Below, piece by piece: positions 1 to 8,611 of a stretch of 64,000 nt of DNA. How positions within the stretch are numbered: position 1 is the first letter of the stretch; every line of letters starts with the position of its first letter. Position numbers and translations under genes: made by a program. The notes below the pieces were generated by a model that searched no databases, was not told where the DNA came from, and worked only from the letters and a program-made list of their open reading frames with translations. Source of the DNA: UBA7672 sp963784415 (GTDB lineage: Bacteria; Pseudomonadota; Alphaproteobacteria; Caulobacterales; Hyphomonadaceae); the NCBI GenBank assembly GCA_963784415.1, contig CAWARK010000011.1:186001-250000 (forward strand). The letters are read 5' to 3'.

Positions 1-224
1 TCCCCTCGCCGATTCCTGAGCCAGCCTGATCGATTTGTTAAATCGGCTGGAAATACAGGGCCCGGATGCGCCGGTAAGACCGCGACACTCTGACAAGCCC
101 TCACGGCTCTCCGTTTCCCGAAAAGGCTTATCGATTTCTTCCAAGGCGCGTCGTTTCCCGGAAACGGCGAGCAGGCACATGCCGCCCACCCCATTGTTGG
201 TTCATCCATAGAAGGAGAAACCAC

Positions 225-653
225 ATGGATACGACCAACGCCTCCCGGAAGACCTCGACCAAATCCTCCTCGCCCAAAACCAACTCAGTTGTGTCCGGCA
301 TCCTCTCGGCGACCCTCGCGCTTGCCGCCGCCGCCTGGACCCTTTCTGCCGGCGTGGGCCTCGCCTCCGCCCAGACGCCGGAAGCCGTCGCCGCCAAGGT
401 CAGCCATGCCGACCTCAACCTGCGCACCGAAGCCGGCGCCCGCGCCTACCTGAAACGCGTCAACGTCACCGCGAAGGAAATGTGCGGCAACGAACCCGTG
501 CACAGCCCGCTCTTCCCGCGGGCGCCCGCAAAGTTCGACCACTGCGTCCAGATCGGCGTCGAAACGGGCGTCTACAATTCCGGCGAGCCGCTGGTCATCC
601 AGCTCCACGCCGGATCGCCTCTCTCGGGCAGCATGACGCTCGCGTCGCGCTAA
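225..653 (+). CDS. UrcA family protein, secreted
   Basis: A 142-residue protein with an N-terminal hydrophobic segment (about residues 26-50, ending SAGVGLASAQ) that reads as a signal peptide after a long Lys/Ser/Thr-rich start. The mature part carries the UrcA-family pattern: VSHADLNLRTEAGARAYLKRV followed by a Cys (MCGNEP) and a second Cys (DHCV) that could form a disulfide. UrcA proteins are short exported proteins of alphaproteobacteria with no settled biochemical function. The start is supported by AGAAGGAG just upstream of the ATG. It faces the Nudix gene convergently. Family assignment is good; function is unknown. Confidence 0.72.
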   Translation: MDTTNASRKTSTKSSSPKTNSVVSGILSATLALAAAAWTLSAGVGLASAQTPEAVAAKVSHADLNLRTEAGARAYLKRVNVTAKEMCGNEPVHSPLFPRAPAKFDHCVQIGVETGVYNSGEPLVIQLHAGSPLSGSMTLASR

Positions 654-748
654 CGGCCTCTCGGGCGGTGCTCCCGCCAAACACCTGACGGCGGGCTTCG
701 CGGCCACACCGATTCACGCGAAGCCCGCCGGTTTTTCCGGAAGGTCGC

Positions 749-1361
749 CTACCGCTTCCGCGGCTTCCCCTGCTTCGGCTGCGCCATCAGCCAGAAGCCC
801 AGCGCCATCGCCTTGGCGTCGTCGAAGAACGCCGCGTCCACCCGCGCCAGAAAATCCTCGCGCGAGAACTCCACCCGGCGCGTGTCTTCCTTCTCGGCCG
901 CCAGCCCCGTGGCCTTCGGATCGACCAGGTCCGCCGTCATCACCGGCGCATAGTAGAGAAAGATCCGCTCCGAGCTCGACCCCGGCGACGACATAGCCCT
1001 GCGAGATCAGCGTGAGCTTCCCCGCCCGATAGCCGACCTCTTCCATCATCTCCCGCCGGATGCAGTCCTCGGGCTCTTCGTCTTCCTCGACCGACCCCGC
1101 CATCGCCTCGACGATATAGCCCGGCCCCTTGTCATAGGTCGCGATGCGGAACTGTTCCGTCAGCACGATCACGTCGCGCTCGACATCATGGATCAGCGCC
1201 GCCGCGCTATCGCCGCGCTCGAACACCAGCCGCTTCACATCGGTGAGCTGCCCCTTGCCCGCCGCGCGATCGAAAGTCGAACACATACTCGTCGATCTTG
1301 TAGCGGCCCTTGAAGACCGTCTTCTTCGACTTGATCTCGACCTTGCGCTTTTTCGCGCCAT
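749..1361 (-). CDS. Nudix hydrolase (ADP-ribose pyrophosphatase type), frameshifted
   Basis: A Nudix box is intact: G-SVEED-E-EPEDCIR-REMMEEVG, fitting GX5EX7REUXEEXGU, so this should hydrolyse a nucleoside diphosphate linked to another moiety. The protein is split over frames. The N-terminus KKRKVEIKSKKTVFKGRYKIDEYVFD, the Nudix core, and the C-terminus (SSERIFLYYAPVM... to GKPRKR) lie in successive frames, with breaks near 1350 (a run of A that looks one base short), 1275 and 990. Restoring the A-run gives a start at the ATG at 1361. The three breaks in one short gene look like sequencing indels, though true decay cannot be excluded. It lies just downstream of the permease on the same strand. 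Confidence 0.7.
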
Positions 1362-1408
1362 CACTCGAACTCCGGTTCAGCTCTCACCCGCGCATGGCGC
1401 GCAATCGC

Positions 1409-2755
1409 TCAGGCGGCAACCCGTGTCGCCCGCGTGGCGAGCCAGCCCAGCAATGTCACCACGCCCAGCGCCGCAAACGCCTGCGCCGCAGTCAACGGAT
1501 CTTCGCTGACGAACGCGATGAACAGCGCTCCATTGATTGCCAGCGCAATCACCGCAGGCAGCGGATAAAGCGGCATCTTCCACTGCCGTTCCAGCCCCGG
1601 CTCCCGCACCCGCATCGCGATCACAGCCGCATTCACCACCACGCCCATCGCCGCCAGCAGCGACGCCGAGAAGGCAAGCAGCAGATCGTAGACCCCCACC
1701 GTCGCCAGCAGCGCCGCGACGCCAACCGTCACCAGCAACGCAAGGCGCGGCGTACCGTTTTTCGCGACGCTCCTCAGCCCCGGTATGTTGAACTCCCGCG
1801 CCACCGCAAACAGCACGCGCGGAAACACCATCACCATCGAATTGAGCACCGTCACCAGCGAGATCAGCGACACCGCCGTCACGATCGGCTCCGCCGCAGG
1901 CCCGAACACGCGCGACGCCGCATCCGCCGCCACGAGGTTGGAGCCCACCATCTCCGCCGGCGACAGCACGCTCATGTAGGCAAGGTTCGCGAGCACATAG
2001 ATCACCGCCACGACTGCAATGCCCGAGAATGTCGCCCGCGCAATGCTGCTTCCGGGATTGCGAACTTCCTCGCAGAAATACGCCGCCGAATTCCAACCTT
2101 GATAGGTTCCGAAGATCGCGCGCAAGGACACGATCACGCCGCCCAGCGTCAGCGCCGTTACCGTCTCCGGCGTCACCACTGTGGCCACCGGCGCACTGCG
2201 CGGCGCAAGGAACAGCGCGACAATCAGCACGGCGAACAGCGCCGCCTTGATCGCGCTGCCGACCTCCTGTGTCCGTCCCCCCACCTTGGTGCCGAGCAGC
2301 TGCACCGACCCTGTAATCACTACGATCCCGGCCGCCAGCGCCCCCAGCGGCACAGTCGTCGCAATGCCCAGCCGGTGCAGGTATTCCGCAAACACCACCG
2401 CGATGAACGCGATCCCGCCAAGATTGCCGAGCCAGTCGCAGATGCCGATCGCCAACCCCGGCAGCGATCCAAACGCCCGCCGCGCAAACGTGAACGGCCC
2501 ACCCGTCTGCCGGATCGACGCCGCCAGCTCCACCGTCGACATCGAGTCGATATAGGCGATCACCGCGCCGAACACCCACAGCCCAACGATAACGGCCGGT
2601 GCGCCGGCATTCTCTGCAACAATGCCCGGCGTCCGCAGGATGCCCTGCCCAACCGTCCCGCCGACCACCACGGCGATGCCGAACGCCACGCCCAGCACGC
2701 GCAGCAGGTGCCCGCGTCCGGCCTCAGCGCCGGCCGCCGTTTCGTCATTTACCAT
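1409..2755 (-). CDS. APC family amino acid permease
   Basis: A 448-residue integral membrane protein with about twelve hydrophobic segments. The first segment carries VVVGGTVGQGILRTPG, matching the conserved GxIGxGIF-like motif of the amino acid-polyamine-organocation superfamily in TM1. It should import an amino acid or a related amine by cation symport; the substrate cannot be read from sequence. It begins with ATG and runs toward the Nudix gene 47 bases downstream, possibly one transcript. No regulator is adjacent. Confidence 0.85.
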   Translation of the reverse strand: MVNDETAAGAEAGRGHLLRVLGVAFGIAVVVGGTVGQGILRTPGIVAENAGAPAVIVGLWVFGAVIAYIDSMSTVELAASIRQTGGPFTFARRAFGSLPGLAIGICDWLGNLGGIAFIAVVFAEYLHRLGIATTVPLGALAAGIVVITGSVQLLGTKVGGRTQEVGSAIKAALFAVLIVALFLAPRSAPVATVVTPETVTALTLGGVIVSLRAIFGTYQGWNSAAYFCEEVRNPGSSIARATFSGIAVVAVIYVLANLAYMSVLSPAEMVGSNLVAADAASRVFGPAAEPIVTAVSLISLVTVLNSMVMVFPRVLFAVAREFNIPGLRSVAKNGTPRLALLVTVGVAALLATVGVYDLLLAFSASLLAAMGVVVNAAVIAMRVREPGLERQWKMPLYPLPAVIALAINGALFIAFVSEDPLTAAQAFAALGVVTLLGWLATRATRVAA

Positions 2756-2806
2756 GCAGGATCCCCGTCACGCCGGACGAGATAGAGCACCGTTTCAGAA
2801 GGCCGC

Positions 2807-3523
2807 CTAGAGCCCCAGCACCCGGCGTTGTTCCGCGAACAACTGCTCGCAGCCATGCTCGGCCAGATCCATCAGCGAGGTGAACTCAGCCCGCGAGAAC
2901 GCGCGCTGTTCGCCCGTGCCCTGGATCTCGATCAGCTTGCCGCCCGTCGCCATCACGAAGTTCGCGTCGACCTGGGCTGCGCTATCCTCGGGATAATCAA
3001 GATCGAGCACCGGCACATCATTGAAGATGCCGCACGAGATCGCCGCGACCTGCGCCGACAACGGGTTCGTCTTGATGACGCCCTCGTCCACCAGGTATTT
3101 GCACGCCAGCGACAGCGCCACATAGGCGCCGGTGATCGACGCCGTGCGCGTGCCGCCATCGGCCTGCAGCACATCGCAATCGAGCGTGATGGTGTTCTCG
3201 CCCAGCGCCTTCATGTCGGTGACCGAGCGCAGCGCGCGCCCGATCAGCCGCTGGATCTCCTGCGTCCGCCCCGACTGCTTGCCTTCCGCAGCTTCACGCC
3301 GGCCCCGCGTGTGCGTCGCGCGCGGCAGCATGCCGTACTCGCCCGTCACCCAGCCCTCGCCCTTGCCCTTCTTCCAGCGCGGAACCTCGCCCGCCCACGA
3401 CGCCGTGCACAGCACATGCGTGTGCCCGAACTTGGCAAGGCACGACCCTTCCGCATAGCGCGTGACGCCAACCTCAAGCGAGACAGGGCGAAGCTGGTTG
3501 GGAGAACGGCCGGACGGACGCAT
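2807..3523 (-). CDS. rph: Ribonuclease PH
   Basis: A 238-residue phosphorolytic 3' exoribonuclease that trims the 3' ends of tRNA precursors. The start MRPSGRSPNQLRPV and internal TRGRREAAEGKQSGRTQEIQRLIGRALR and LDCDVLQADGGTRTASITGAYVAL are hallmark RNase PH blocks, and the length is standard. In many alphaproteobacteria rph sits back to back with hrcA. Here a roughly 3-kb block (MarR regulator, dipeptidase, two secreted proteins) separates them. High confidence. Confidence 0.96.
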   Translation of the reverse strand: MRPSGRSPNQLRPVSLEVGVTRYAEGSCLAKFGHTHVLCTASWAGEVPRWKKGKGEGWVTGEYGMLPRATHTRGRREAAEGKQSGRTQEIQRLIGRALRSVTDMKALGENTITLDCDVLQADGGTRTASITGAYVALSLACKYLVDEGVIKTNPLSAQVAAISCGIFNDVPVLDLDYPEDSAAQVDANFVMATGGKLIEIQGTGEQRAFSRAEFTSLMDLAEHGCEQLFAEQRRVLGL

Positions 3524-3629
3524 GGGAACCTCGAAATGAATGAGCGCCGCTGGTAGCAGAGCCCGGCTTGGGCGCCTACCGCCGCCCGCCGCTCCGTTGT
3601 AAGCGCGAACCGCACGGAGGCATGAACCG

Positions 3630-4129
3630 ATGAGCGAGACACAAGACTACAGCCGCTCCTTCGGCGGACAGGCGCTGGCCGCCCGCCTGCGCCGGGCCTC
3701 CGACCGTGTCGATCGCGACGGCACGCGGATCTACGCCACGCAGAAAGTCCGCTTCGAGCAGCGCTGGTATGGCGTCCTGCGCCAGCTGGTGAACCAGACC
3801 GACATGTCGGTCGGCGAAATCGCCGCGGCGCTGCGCATCACCCACGTCTCGGTCAGCCAGGCCTGCCGCTCGATGGAGAAGGACGGCCTCATCAAGTCCG
3901 CAGCCTCCGCCGAGGATGCCCGCCGCCGCAATCTCAGCCTCACGCCCAAGGGCCGCGCGCTCGTGAAGAAACTCACCCCCCTCTGGGACGCCTTCAACGC
4001 CGCCGCCGAAGAACTCAACGCCGAGGCCGGCAATCTCGTGAAGCTGCTCGACCGCTCGACGATGCCCTCGACCGCAAATCCATGTTCGACCGCATCACAG
4101 CAAAGATCGGCAAGTCGCCGCCCAGTTGA
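3630..4129 (+). CDS. MarR family transcriptional regulator, frameshifted near the end
   Basis: A winged-helix regulator. SVGEIAAALRITHVSVSQACRSMEKDGLI is the recognition-helix region, followed by the wing AEDARRRNLSLTPKGRALV. The open frame runs on to 4139 with a tail that does not look like protein. One missing base near 4055 restores LLDALDDALDRKSMFDRITAKIGKSPPS, ending at the TGA at 4127-4129. A perfect 20-bp palindrome starts 3 bp after that stop and precedes the dipeptidase gene, so the regulator probably controls the dipeptidase and possibly itself. The ligand is unknown. Confidence 0.8.
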
Positions 4130-4131
4130 CA

Positions 4132-4151
4132 ATATGTAGGCGCCTACATAT
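4132..4151. promoter_or_regulatory. Perfect 20-bp palindrome, likely MarR operator
   Basis: ATATGTAGGCGCCTACATAT is a perfect inverted repeat with no spacer, between the end of the MarR gene and the dipeptidase start 35 bp further on. Size and symmetry fit a MarR dimer site. The position would let a bound regulator block the dipeptidase promoter or leader. Assignment to this regulator is inferred from adjacency. Confidence 0.6.
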
Positions 4152-4185
4152 CTAGGCACAAATGGACCCTGCCGGGAGATCGCCA

Positions 4186-5289
4186 ATGGTTGCCCTCACA
4201 CGCCGCGCCCTGATCGGAAGCGCCGCCGCCGCGTCCATCCTGCCCACCGCCTGCCTCTCCTCGCCGCGCAGCGTCGCCGACCTCTACCGCACGGCCATCA
4301 TCATCGACGGCAACCTCGTGCCGCCGATGGATTCAGACAACGCGCTTCCCGCGTCCGATGCCGAGCAGATCCGCAAGTCCGGCCTCACCGCGCTAAAAAT
4401 GACATTCGCCGGCGGCGACGGCTCGCACGCGGACGCGCTGGAATACATCACAGGCGTCACGGCCGCGATCGCGCTCAACCCGGACCTGTTCAGGAAAATC
4501 ACCTCGACCGCCGACATCATCGAAGCGCGCCGCACCGGACAGGTCGGCATCATCTATTCGTTCGAAGCCGCCTCGATGCACGATGGCCGCCTCGACAGCA
4601 TCGACGAATTCCGCGCCATGGACGTGCTGGTGATGGGCCTCAGCTACAACCAGCTCAGCCCGTTTGCGTCCGGCGTCATGGCAAAGGAATCGACCGGCCT
4701 CACGCCCCTCGGCCATCAGGCCGTCGAACGCATGAACGCGCGCGGCGTCACCGTCGACATCAGCCACAGCGACGAAGCCTCCAGCCTCGCTGCCATCAAG
4801 ACCTCGAAAAAGCCGGTGCTCATTACCCATGCAGGATGCAGCGCCGTACAGGCCCATCCGCGCAACAAGTCCGATGCCCTCTTGCGCGCGCTCGCCGACA
4901 AGGGTGGCGTCGTCGGCATCTACGAACTGTCCTACCTCAACACCAATTCGCCCCAGCCGACGCTGGACGACTACATGGCCCACCTCACTCACGCGCTCGA
5001 CGTCTGCGGCGAGGATCATGTCGGCATCGGCAGCGACGCGATCCTGACCGAATTCAAAGTCACCCCTGAATCCATCAAGGCCTGGAACGAAGACATCGCC
5101 CGCCGCAAGGCCGCCGGCATCTCGGCGCCCGGCGAAGGCCCGTTGCCTTTCGTCGTCGGCCTCAACCGCTCCGACCGCAGCCGTGTCATCGCCGAAACGC
5201 TGCAGGCGCGCGGCTACAGCCTCACCACCATCGAGAAAGTCCTCGGCCGCAACTTCCTGCGCGTCTTCGAGGAAACCTGGCGCGCCTAG
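4186..5289 (+). CDS. M19 family membrane dipeptidase, exported
   Basis: About 367 residues starting MVALTRRALIGSAAAASILPTAC. This N-terminus has a twin-arginine-like RR, a hydrophobic stretch and a possible lipoprotein Cys. GGGAG lies 7 bp before this ATG; an upstream ATG at 4162 is less likely. The body fits peptidase family M19: SFEAAS (bridging Glu), GLTPLGHQAVERMNARGVTVDISH and ITHAG supply later metal ligands. The usual first motif DGHNDL is replaced by IDGNLVPP, so the first His-x-Asp pair is missing. It may belong to a divergent M19 subgroup and its activity on dipeptides is uncertain. It follows a MarR gene and a palindromic operator. Confidence 0.85.
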   Translation: MVALTRRALIGSAAAASILPTACLSSPRSVADLYRTAIIIDGNLVPPMDSDNALPASDAEQIRKSGLTALKMTFAGGDGSHADALEYITGVTAAIALNPDLFRKITSTADIIEARRTGQVGIIYSFEAASMHDGRLDSIDEFRAMDVLVMGLSYNQLSPFASGVMAKESTGLTPLGHQAVERMNARGVTVDISHSDEASSLAAIKTSKKPVLITHAGCSAVQAHPRNKSDALLRALADKGGVVGIYELSYLNTNSPQPTLDDYMAHLTHALDVCGEDHVGIGSDAILTEFKVTPESIKAWNEDIARRKAAGISAPGEGPLPFVVGLNRSDRSRVIAETLQARGYSLTTIEKVLGRNFLRVFEETWRA

Positions 5290-5756
5290 TCCGCCGCCTT
5301 CAGCGCCGCGAGCGCGCGCGGCTCGACAAGCTCGCTGGCCTTCACCGTGAACATCACCGTGTCCTGCCCGGGCGTGTCGCCCTGCGAGAAGACGATGAAC
5401 GTGTCGCCGGGCTTGCCCATGATGGCGTCAAAGTGCGGCTCCGGTCCGCAGCTCGACTCACCCGTATACCCCAGCTCGAACTGCCACGGCCCGCCCTGCC
5501 CCTTGAGCCATGTCAGCGGCATCAGGTCGACCTGGGCAGCGTGCTGCACGCCGACAACCGCCTTCATCCGGCTCTGCTCGACACGCGCGACAAACACCAG
5601 ATCGGCCTTGTCCCACATCTCGGCCTGCAGCGCGCTGACCTTCGCAGCGACCTCCGCAGCCGAGCCCGGCGGCTGCACGGTGCACGCCATCGCGGAAGGC
5701 ACGAGCAACACACCCGCCGCCACGCTCAGCGCAAGAAACACCGATCTCGATTTCAT
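5286..5756 (-). CDS. Secreted hypothetical protein, paralogue of the next gene
   Basis: A 156-residue protein with a clear signal peptide (MKSRSVFLALSVAAGVLLVPSAMA, cleaved before Cys). It shares with its neighbour a mature N-terminal Cys, a WLKGQG block, a later Cys-Gly/Pro segment, MGKPGDTFIVFSQGD, and a closing EPRALAALKA. These mark it as a tandem paralogue of the 5760-6323 gene, 3 bp away. I do not recognise the family. The Cys pairs suggest a disulfide-bonded periplasmic protein. Its stop overlaps the end of the dipeptidase gene on the other strand. Confidence 0.6.
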   Translation of the reverse strand: MKSRSVFLALSVAAGVLLVPSAMACTVQPPGSAAEVAAKVSALQAEMWDKADLVFVARVEQSRMKAVVGVQHAAQVDLMPLTWLKGQGGPWQFELGYTGESSCGPEPHFDAIMGKPGDTFIVFSQGDTPGQDTVMFTVKASELVEPRALAALKAAD

Positions 5757-5759
5757 CCT

Positions 5760-6323
5760 CTATCTCGCCGTCAGCGCCGCAAGCGTGCGCGTCTCCATGA
5801 TCCGGTCGATCGGGTACGCTTCGAGCACATCCTTCTGCGTCAGCACATCGCCCGAGAGGTAGACCAGAAACACATCGCCCGGCTTGCCGTAGTAAGCCGC
5901 ATGCCCGCGCATCTGCCCGCACGGCGGCGGATCGCTCATGCCGAGCTTCATCTCTGTCGCCGCGCCCTGACCCTTCACCCAGCGCACCGGCTTCAGCACG
6001 GCGCTCGGCTCTCCCTCACGCCAGTTGGCGCCCGACGCGGTTTTGCCCGCCGGTTCCTGCCGGTCGTAGCGCACGATGACGAGGCTCTTGGCCATATCGA
6101 ACAGGTTGGACTGCTGCTTCATCTGCCAGTCCCGGTCCTCGATTGCGCGGCTCGCTGCGTTCGACTTGCTCCACGCCAGCTGCAGCGCCGCCACATCGGC
6201 CGCCGAAGCCCCCGCAGGCGCCTCAGGCATCGGTGGATAAGGCAATGGCGAGCAGGCCAACGCGGGCGACGCCAGCAACACGGCCGCCACAGCCGCCATC
6301 CCGATCCCGATAAACCTGCCCAT
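5760..6323 (-). CDS. Secreted hypothetical protein, paralogue of the previous gene
   Basis: A 187-residue protein with a signal peptide ending ASPALA before Cys. Shared features with the 156-residue neighbour include WVKGQG, a PPPCGQ block, YYGKPGDVFLVYLSGD and METRTLAALTA. It is longer by a central insert rich in charged residues. The two genes are 3 bp apart on one strand and most likely form an operon born by tandem duplication. No catalytic motif was seen and function is unknown. Confidence 0.6.
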   Translation of the reverse strand: MGRFIGIGMAAVAAVLLASPALACSPLPYPPMPEAPAGASAADVAALQLAWSKSNAASRAIEDRDWQMKQQSNLFDMAKSLVIVRYDRQEPAGKTASGANWREGEPSAVLKPVRWVKGQGAATEMKLGMSDPPPCGQMRGHAAYYGKPGDVFLVYLSGDVLTQKDVLEAYPIDRIMETRTLAALTAR

Positions 6324-6475
6324 GCCTTTTCCCCTGCGACGCGTGTGTTCCCGCAGCTATCCTTGATCGCCCGGCGTCCGGGGAGCAAGTCTGCGCAACA
6401 TAAAGGTTTTTGGCTGAGTTCCGCGCTCATTACCCGGTTGAACCGTGTCGGGCGGGCCCATACCTTCCCCCCGCA

Positions 6476-7588
6476 ATGACCACCGCCCCGCGCACCCCCC
6501 CCGCCGCCTCCCCCGCCCTGTCCGCCTTCGCGGCCATGGACAAGCGTAGCCGCGACATCTTCCGCGAGATCGTGCAGTCCTATCTCGACACCGGCGAGCC
6601 CGTCGGGTCCCGCACCATCTCGCGCCGGGGCGTCGCCCTGTCGCCCGCCTCGATCCGCAACATCATGTCCGACCTGTCGGAGATGGGCCTGATCGACAGC
6701 CCCCACACCTCCGCCGGCCGCATCCCCACCCATGCCGGCCTCCGCATGTTCGTCGACAGTCTCCTGCAACTGGGCGAGCCCGGCGAGGACGACAAGCGCG
6801 CCATCGAAAGCCGCCTCGCCGGCTCAGGCCGCCGCATGGAGAACGTCCTCTCCGAGGCCTCCGACCTTCTCTCCGGCCTCGTCGGCGGCGCGGGTCTCGT
6901 CTCGACGCCGGCAGCCGACGCGCCGATCCGCCATATCGAGTTCGTGCGCATTTCCGCCGAGCAGGCGCTCGCCATCATCGTCGCCGAGTCCGGCGAGGTC
7001 GAGAACCGCGTCCTCGCTCTGCCGCCCGGCCTGCCCGCCTCGTCCCTCATCGAGGCCGGCAACTATCTCAACGCCCGCATGAAGGGCCGCACCCTGGCCG
7101 AAGCGCGCGAAGCCGTGCTGCTCGAAGTCCGCTCCTCGAAGGCGCTGCTCGACCAGACCGCCTCCCGGCTGGTGGAGGATGGCCTCGCGCAATGGTCCGG
7201 CGAAGACCCCGGCCGGGGCCGCTCGCTGATCGTGCGCGGCCGCGCCAAGCTCCTGGATGATCCCAACGCCGCCGAAGACCTCGACCGCGTCCGCGACCTC
7301 TTCGCCGAGCTGGAACGCTCGGAAAACCTGCTCAACGTGCTTGATACCGCACGGGACGCCGAGGGCGTCCGCCTCTTCATCGGCTCGGAAAACCCGCTGT
7401 TCTCGCTGTCGGGTTCGGCAATGATTGTCGCCCCCTATATGAATGCGGAGCGGAAGATTGTAGGGGCGCTGGGCGTAATCGGTCCGACCCGGCTCAACTA
7501 TGCCCGCGTGATACCGATGGTGGACTACACCGCGCAGGTCGTCGGCCGGATTCTCGGCGAGCCGCGCGGGACTGCTAAGAGAGAGTAG
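6476..7588 (+). CDS. hrcA: Heat-inducible transcription repressor HrcA
   Basis: About 370 residues. The N-terminal winged helix has the classic HrcA text RSRDIFREIVQSYLDTGEPVGSRTISRR and LSPASIRNIMSDLSEMGLIDSPHTSAGRIPT. The C-terminal GAF-like region ends GALGVIGPTRLNYARVIPMVDYTAQVVG. HrcA represses chaperone genes through CIRCE elements. The ATG at 6476 is preferred over the upstream in-frame extension; MDKRSRDIF at 6536 is also possible. It is followed 5 bp later by grpE. High confidence. Confidence 0.95.
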   Translation: MTTAPRTPPAASPALSAFAAMDKRSRDIFREIVQSYLDTGEPVGSRTISRRGVALSPASIRNIMSDLSEMGLIDSPHTSAGRIPTHAGLRMFVDSLLQLGEPGEDDKRAIESRLAGSGRRMENVLSEASDLLSGLVGGAGLVSTPAADAPIRHIEFVRISAEQALAIIVAESGEVENRVLALPPGLPASSLIEAGNYLNARMKGRTLAEAREAVLLEVRSSKALLDQTASRLVEDGLAQWSGEDPGRGRSLIVRGRAKLLDDPNAAEDLDRVRDLFAELERSENLLNVLDTARDAEGVRLFIGSENPLFSLSGSAMIVAPYMNAERKIVGALGVIGPTRLNYARVIPMVDYTAQVVGRILGEPRGTAKRE

Positions 7589-7593
7589 ACTTG

Positions 7594-8181
7594 ATGAGCA
7601 ATACCCCCTCCGACGACGATGCGATCCTGTCGGCCGAGAATGAAGGCATGGACGAAGCCGTTGGTCACACGCCTGCCAGCCGCATCAATCCGCTGGCCGA
7701 CACCGTCGCCGCGCTCGAGAAGGAACGCGACCAGCTGAAGGACAATCTCCTTCGCGCCCTCGCCGAGACCGACAATGTCCGCAAGCGCGCCAACCGCCAG
7801 ATCGAGGAAGCGCGCCTCTACGCCGTCGAGAAATTCGCGCGCGACCTGCTCAACGTCGTCGACAATCTCGCGCGCGCCGTTGAGTCCGTCCCGCCCAGCA
7901 GCCGGGGCATCATGACCGACGCCGTGAAGACCGCGCTGGAAGGCGTCGAGCTTACCCAGAAAGAACTTGTGGCCGCCCTGTCGCGCAACGGCGTCACCGC
8001 CATCGATTCCTCGCCCGGCGCCGCGTTCGACCCCAACATGCACCAGGCCGTCACGCAGGTCCCGTCCGAGCATCCGGCCGGCTCCGTTGCCGAACTCTAC
8101 CAGTCCGGCTGGCGCATCGGCGACCGCACCCTCCGCGCCGCCCTCGTGGCCGTCAGCGGCGGACGCGGCGCAACGCAGTAG
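7594..8181 (+). CDS. grpE: Nucleotide exchange factor GrpE
   Basis: The DnaK nucleotide exchange factor, about 195 residues. A long helical region (VAALEKERDQLKDNLLRALAETDNVRKRANRQIEEARLYAVEKFARDLLNVVDNLARA) forms the dimeric coiled coil. The C-terminal beta domain contains FDPNMHQAVTQV and GWRIGDRTLRAALVAVS. The ATG at 7594 follows the hrcA stop by 5 bp, so the two are co-transcribed. dnaK is not next to it in this window. Confidence 0.96.
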   Translation: MSNTPSDDDAILSAENEGMDEAVGHTPASRINPLADTVAALEKERDQLKDNLLRALAETDNVRKRANRQIEEARLYAVEKFARDLLNVVDNLARAVESVPPSSRGIMTDAVKTALEGVELTQKELVAALSRNGVTAIDSSPGAAFDPNMHQAVTQVPSEHPAGSVAELYQSGWRIGDRTLRAALVAVSGGRGATQ

Positions 8182-8236
8182 AGGCGCAACGCAGGAGTTG
8201 CATCAGGCCGCCGGCCTGTCCCCTTCTCGCGTCCGA

Positions 8237-8611
8237 TTACGCTTTCGTCTTGGGTGGGGGCGCAGTCCCGATAGCCGGACGCGCGCTCCGCGACCACGCC
8301 TTCTCGTGCAGCATGTAGGCGACCGTCTGCACCATCGGCTCGATCACGCCGACACCCAGCGCAATGCGCCATTACACCTGCAGTCTGGCACGCGTCAGCG
8401 CATACGCGACACTGATCGCTACCGTCAGATGCATGAGTGAGTAGGTCACCGGCTTGAACGCCGTCGCCCGAAGGCCCCCCAATCGGCTTGTGAGGCCGAA
8501 CCGGGAAAGTAGCCGGCGCCGGTCGCTACCGCCGGAGGACTCTGGCCCATGGCCTATCCTGTCGGTCGGTGCGCTTCCGGCGCCGGGGTTCGAATGAACG
8601 TGCGCGTGCAT
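8237..8611 (-). pseudogene. DUF2061 membrane protein with an in-frame stop
   Basis: Reading from 8611, the frame gives FKPVTYSLMHLTVAISVAYALTR, then a TAA at 8372-8374. It continues without shift as WRIALGVGVIEPMVQTVAYMLHEKAWSRSA to a TAA at 8237. The two halves match the two membrane segments and the terminal YxxHExxW motif of DUF2061. The stop with about six odd residues before it interrupts the loop between the segments. This is either a real nonsense mutation or a local sequence error. The N-terminal 45 residues are unremarkable and the true start is unsure. Confidence 0.55.

Noticed and set aside
1310..2785. Plus-strand 491-residue Arg/His-rich protein
   Set aside because: It is the shadow of the APC permease on the other strand; composition is that of antisense frames in high-GC DNA.
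5347..6479. Plus-strand frames over the two secreted-protein genes
   Set aside because: They lack ribosome sites and read as Arg-rich antisense; the minus-strand genes have signal peptides and shared motifs.
8587..8595. tRNA T-loop (GGTTCGAAT)
   Set aside because: No matching acceptor, D or anticodon arms around it; it falls in the start of the DUF2061 frame.
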